NCBI GenBank assembly: GCA_021371875.1
Contig: JAJFVH010000023.1
Coordinates: forward strand, 1 to 51,844
From: Bacteroidales bacterium
GTDB lineage: Bacteria > Bacteroidota > Bacteroidia > Bacteroidales > Paludibacteraceae
DNA: 51,844 nucleotides
Direction of reading: 5' to 3'
In this document: piece after piece, positions 50,823 to 51,844 of the stretch
Numbering within the stretch: position 1 is the first letter of the stretch
Layout: every line of letters starts with the position of its first letter
Notes under the pieces: generated by a model
What the model was told of the DNA's origin: nothing
Database searches by the model: none
The model's input: the letters and a program-made list of their open reading frames with translations, nothing else
Translations under genes and position numbers: made by a program

Positions 50823-50896
50823 GCCTCTTTAGCTCAGTTGGCCAGAGCACGTGATTTGTAATCTCGGGGTCGTTGGTTCGAATCCGACAAGAGGCT
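50823..50896 (+). tRNA. tRNA-Thr (anticodon TGT)
   Basis: Seven-bp acceptor GCCTCTT/AAGAGGC, D-arm GCTC/GAGC, anticodon loop TTTGTAA giving TGT, and T-arm GTTGG/CCGAC with loop TTCGAAT. The anticodon stem CGTGA/TCTCG has a T-T mismatch in the middle. CCA is not encoded. Confidence 0.95.
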
Positions 50897-50974
50897 CAAA
50901 CCGCATGAGAATTAACAAATAAATTAAGAAGAGTGGACGAATTCTTCTCATTTTTTTCGTGTTTAAAAAAATCC

Positions 50975-51057
50975 GGGCAGTTACCAGAGTGGCCAAATGG
51001 GGCTGACTGTAACTCAGCTGTCTTTCGACTTCGGTGGTTCGAATCCATCACTGCCCA
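50975..51057 (+). tRNA. tRNA-Tyr (anticodon GTA)
   Basis: Acceptor GGGCAGT/ACTGCCC, anticodon stem GCTGA/TCAGC with loop CTGTAAC giving GTA, and a long variable arm as in class II tRNAs (TGTCTTTCGACTTC). T-loop GGTGG-TTCGAAT-CCATC. Length 83 nt. Confidence 0.95.
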
Positions 51058-51058
51058 C

Positions 51059-51122
51059 AGCCTCTCCAAACCTCCCCAAAAGAGAGGAGACTTTTCCCCT
51101 TCGGGGGGATAAGGAGGAGGCT
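51059..51122. repeat. Structured GC-rich repeat between tRNA-Tyr and tRNA-Gly
   Basis: AGCCTC and GAGGCT are the outer arms, with CCCCTTCGGGG inside. It shares TTTTCCC-TTCGGG with 51214-51277 and TTTTGGGG-GTTTGG (complement) with the hairpin at 27188-27216. Confidence 0.55.
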
Positions 51123-51128
51123 TAAATT

Positions 51129-51201
51129 GCGGAAGTAGCTCAGTCGATAGAGCATTAGCCTTCCAAGCTGAGGGTCGCGGGTTTGAGTCCCGTCTTCCGC
51201 T
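51129..51201 (+). tRNA. tRNA-Gly (anticodon TCC)
   Basis: Acceptor GCGGAAG/CTTCCGC, anticodon arm TTAGC-CTTCCAA-GCTGA giving TCC, T-arm GCGGG-TTTGAGT-CCCGT. No CCA encoded. Confidence 0.95.
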
Positions 51202-51213
51202 CTTTTTAAAAAG

Positions 51214-51277
51214 AAACCCACCTATCCTTCTCAATGGGAGGGAGATTTTCCCTTTCGGGAGAATTTGAAGGGGGTTT
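51214..51277. repeat. Structured GC-rich repeat between tRNA-Gly and tRNA-Thr
   Basis: AAACCC and GGGTTT form the outer arms; CCCTTTCGGG is an internal hairpin. It is a divergent copy of the element at 51059-51122. Confidence 0.5.
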
Positions 51278-51282
51278 AATTT

Positions 51283-51354
<72 letters not shown>

Positions 51355-51409
51355 CAACTTTGTAAGCTTTTATAAAACATATAATTAATTATTAAATAAT
51401 CTTTGAATT

Positions 51410-51844
51410 ATGGCAAAAGAAAAATTTGACAGGTCAAAACCTCACGTTAACGTAGGTACCATTGGTCACGTCGACCACGGTAAAACTACTTTGACCGCTG
51501 CAATTACTACCGTACTTGCAAAAAAAGGACTTTCTGAATTGCGTTCGTTCGATTCTATCGATAATGCACCTGAAGAAAAAGAACGTGGTATTACCATTAA
51601 TACTGCACACGTTGAATATCAAACAGCTTCACGTCACTATGCACACGTTGACTGTCCGGGTCACGCCGACTACGTTAAAAACATGGTTACTGGTGCTGCT
51701 CAAATGGACGGCGCTATCATTGTAGTTGCTGCAACTGATGGCCCTATGCCACAAACACGCGAACACATCCTTCTGGCACGTCAGGTAAACGTTCCCCGCA
51801 TCGTTGTTTTCATGAACAAATGTGATATGGTTGACGACGAAGAA
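51410..51844 (+). CDS. tuf: Elongation factor Tu, partial at the right edge
   Basis: The first 145 codons of EF-Tu. The N-terminus [20 protein letters not shown] leads to the P-loop GHVDHGKTT, the switch I threonine in [14 protein letters not shown] (switch II), and the NK-D start NKCD. EF-Tu carries aminoacyl-tRNA to the ribosome. The gene follows the four tRNA genes and no terminator is seen between them, so it is probably transcribed with them from the promoter at 50726-50755. It is cut by the window end. Confidence 0.97.
   Translation, partial: MAKEKFDRSKPHVNVGTIGHVDHGKTTLTAAITTVLAKKGLSELRSFDSIDNAPEEKERGITINTAHVEYQTASRHYAHVDCPGHADYVKNMVTGAAQMDGAIIVVAATDGPMPQTREHILLARQVNVPRIVVFMNKCDMVDDEE

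Noticed and set aside
50905..50957. Possible terminator between tRNA-Thr and tRNA-Tyr
   Set aside because: A 7-bp stem with a 33-nt loop followed by T-run; the tRNA genes and tuf are likely one transcript and the hairpin is weak.

Overview
The window is chromosomal DNA from a Bacteroidota bacterium, most likely order Bacteroidales; I cannot name a genus. The evidence is consistent across the window. There are SusC/SusD pairs, lipoproteins with Bacteroidota-type leaders, type IX secretion (T9SS) C-terminal domains, almost no Shine-Dalgarno sequences, and many promoters of the Bacteroidota form TTTG (-33) plus TAnnTTTG (-7). The right end has the order rpsU - xer - hpf - four tRNAs - tuf.

Layout. 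1-16.2 kb is mostly housekeeping: a partial membrane protein, aroQ, pyk, a TonB-dependent receptor-like protein, a TrmH-family methyltransferase, an Omp85-like lipoprotein, rnhB, a CvpA-family protein, a secreted Asn/Arg-rich protein, a GT28-like glycosyltransferase, a radical SAM protein, a DUF3267 zincin and dnaG. 16.3-18.9 kb is a minus-strand cassette: a 31-codon ORF, a radical SAM/SPASM enzyme and a TetR regulator, with a palindromic operator-like site upstream. The 31-residue peptide resembles the enzyme's own N-terminus, and most identical residues use different codons. I consider this the best candidate for an undescribed system here.

19.3-35.9 kb is a polysaccharide utilisation locus (PUL). 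It starts with a membrane-spanning propeller/Y_Y_Y/LuxR-type regulator and an exbB-exbD-DUF4294 operon on the opposite strand. The PUL operon follows: GH3, GH144-like, SusC, SusD, a LamG lipoprotein and a second GH144-like lipoprotein. GH3 plus GH144 suggests beta-1,2-glucan as substrate. In the proposed scheme the outer GH144-like enzymes cut the glucan, SusCD imports oligomers and the GH3 lipoprotein releases glucose.

35.9-46.5 kb holds a patatin/POTRA/barrel protein, then a small regulon. A beta-helix T9SS protein and an operon of a PD40-propeller protein plus a 1224-residue amidase with a T9SS domain each have a LacI-type palindrome covering the -33 element of a recognisable promoter. No LacI gene is in the window. 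46.5-51.8 kb has an S9 peptidase, then rpsU, xer and hpf, tRNA-Thr/Tyr/Gly/Thr and the start of tuf. Unusually, hpf has a strong Shine-Dalgarno sequence.

Short GC-rich hairpin repeats are scattered in gaps, and one appears to encode the signal-peptide core of the first GH144-like protein. I saw no CRISPR array, rRNA, prophage or intact insertion sequence.
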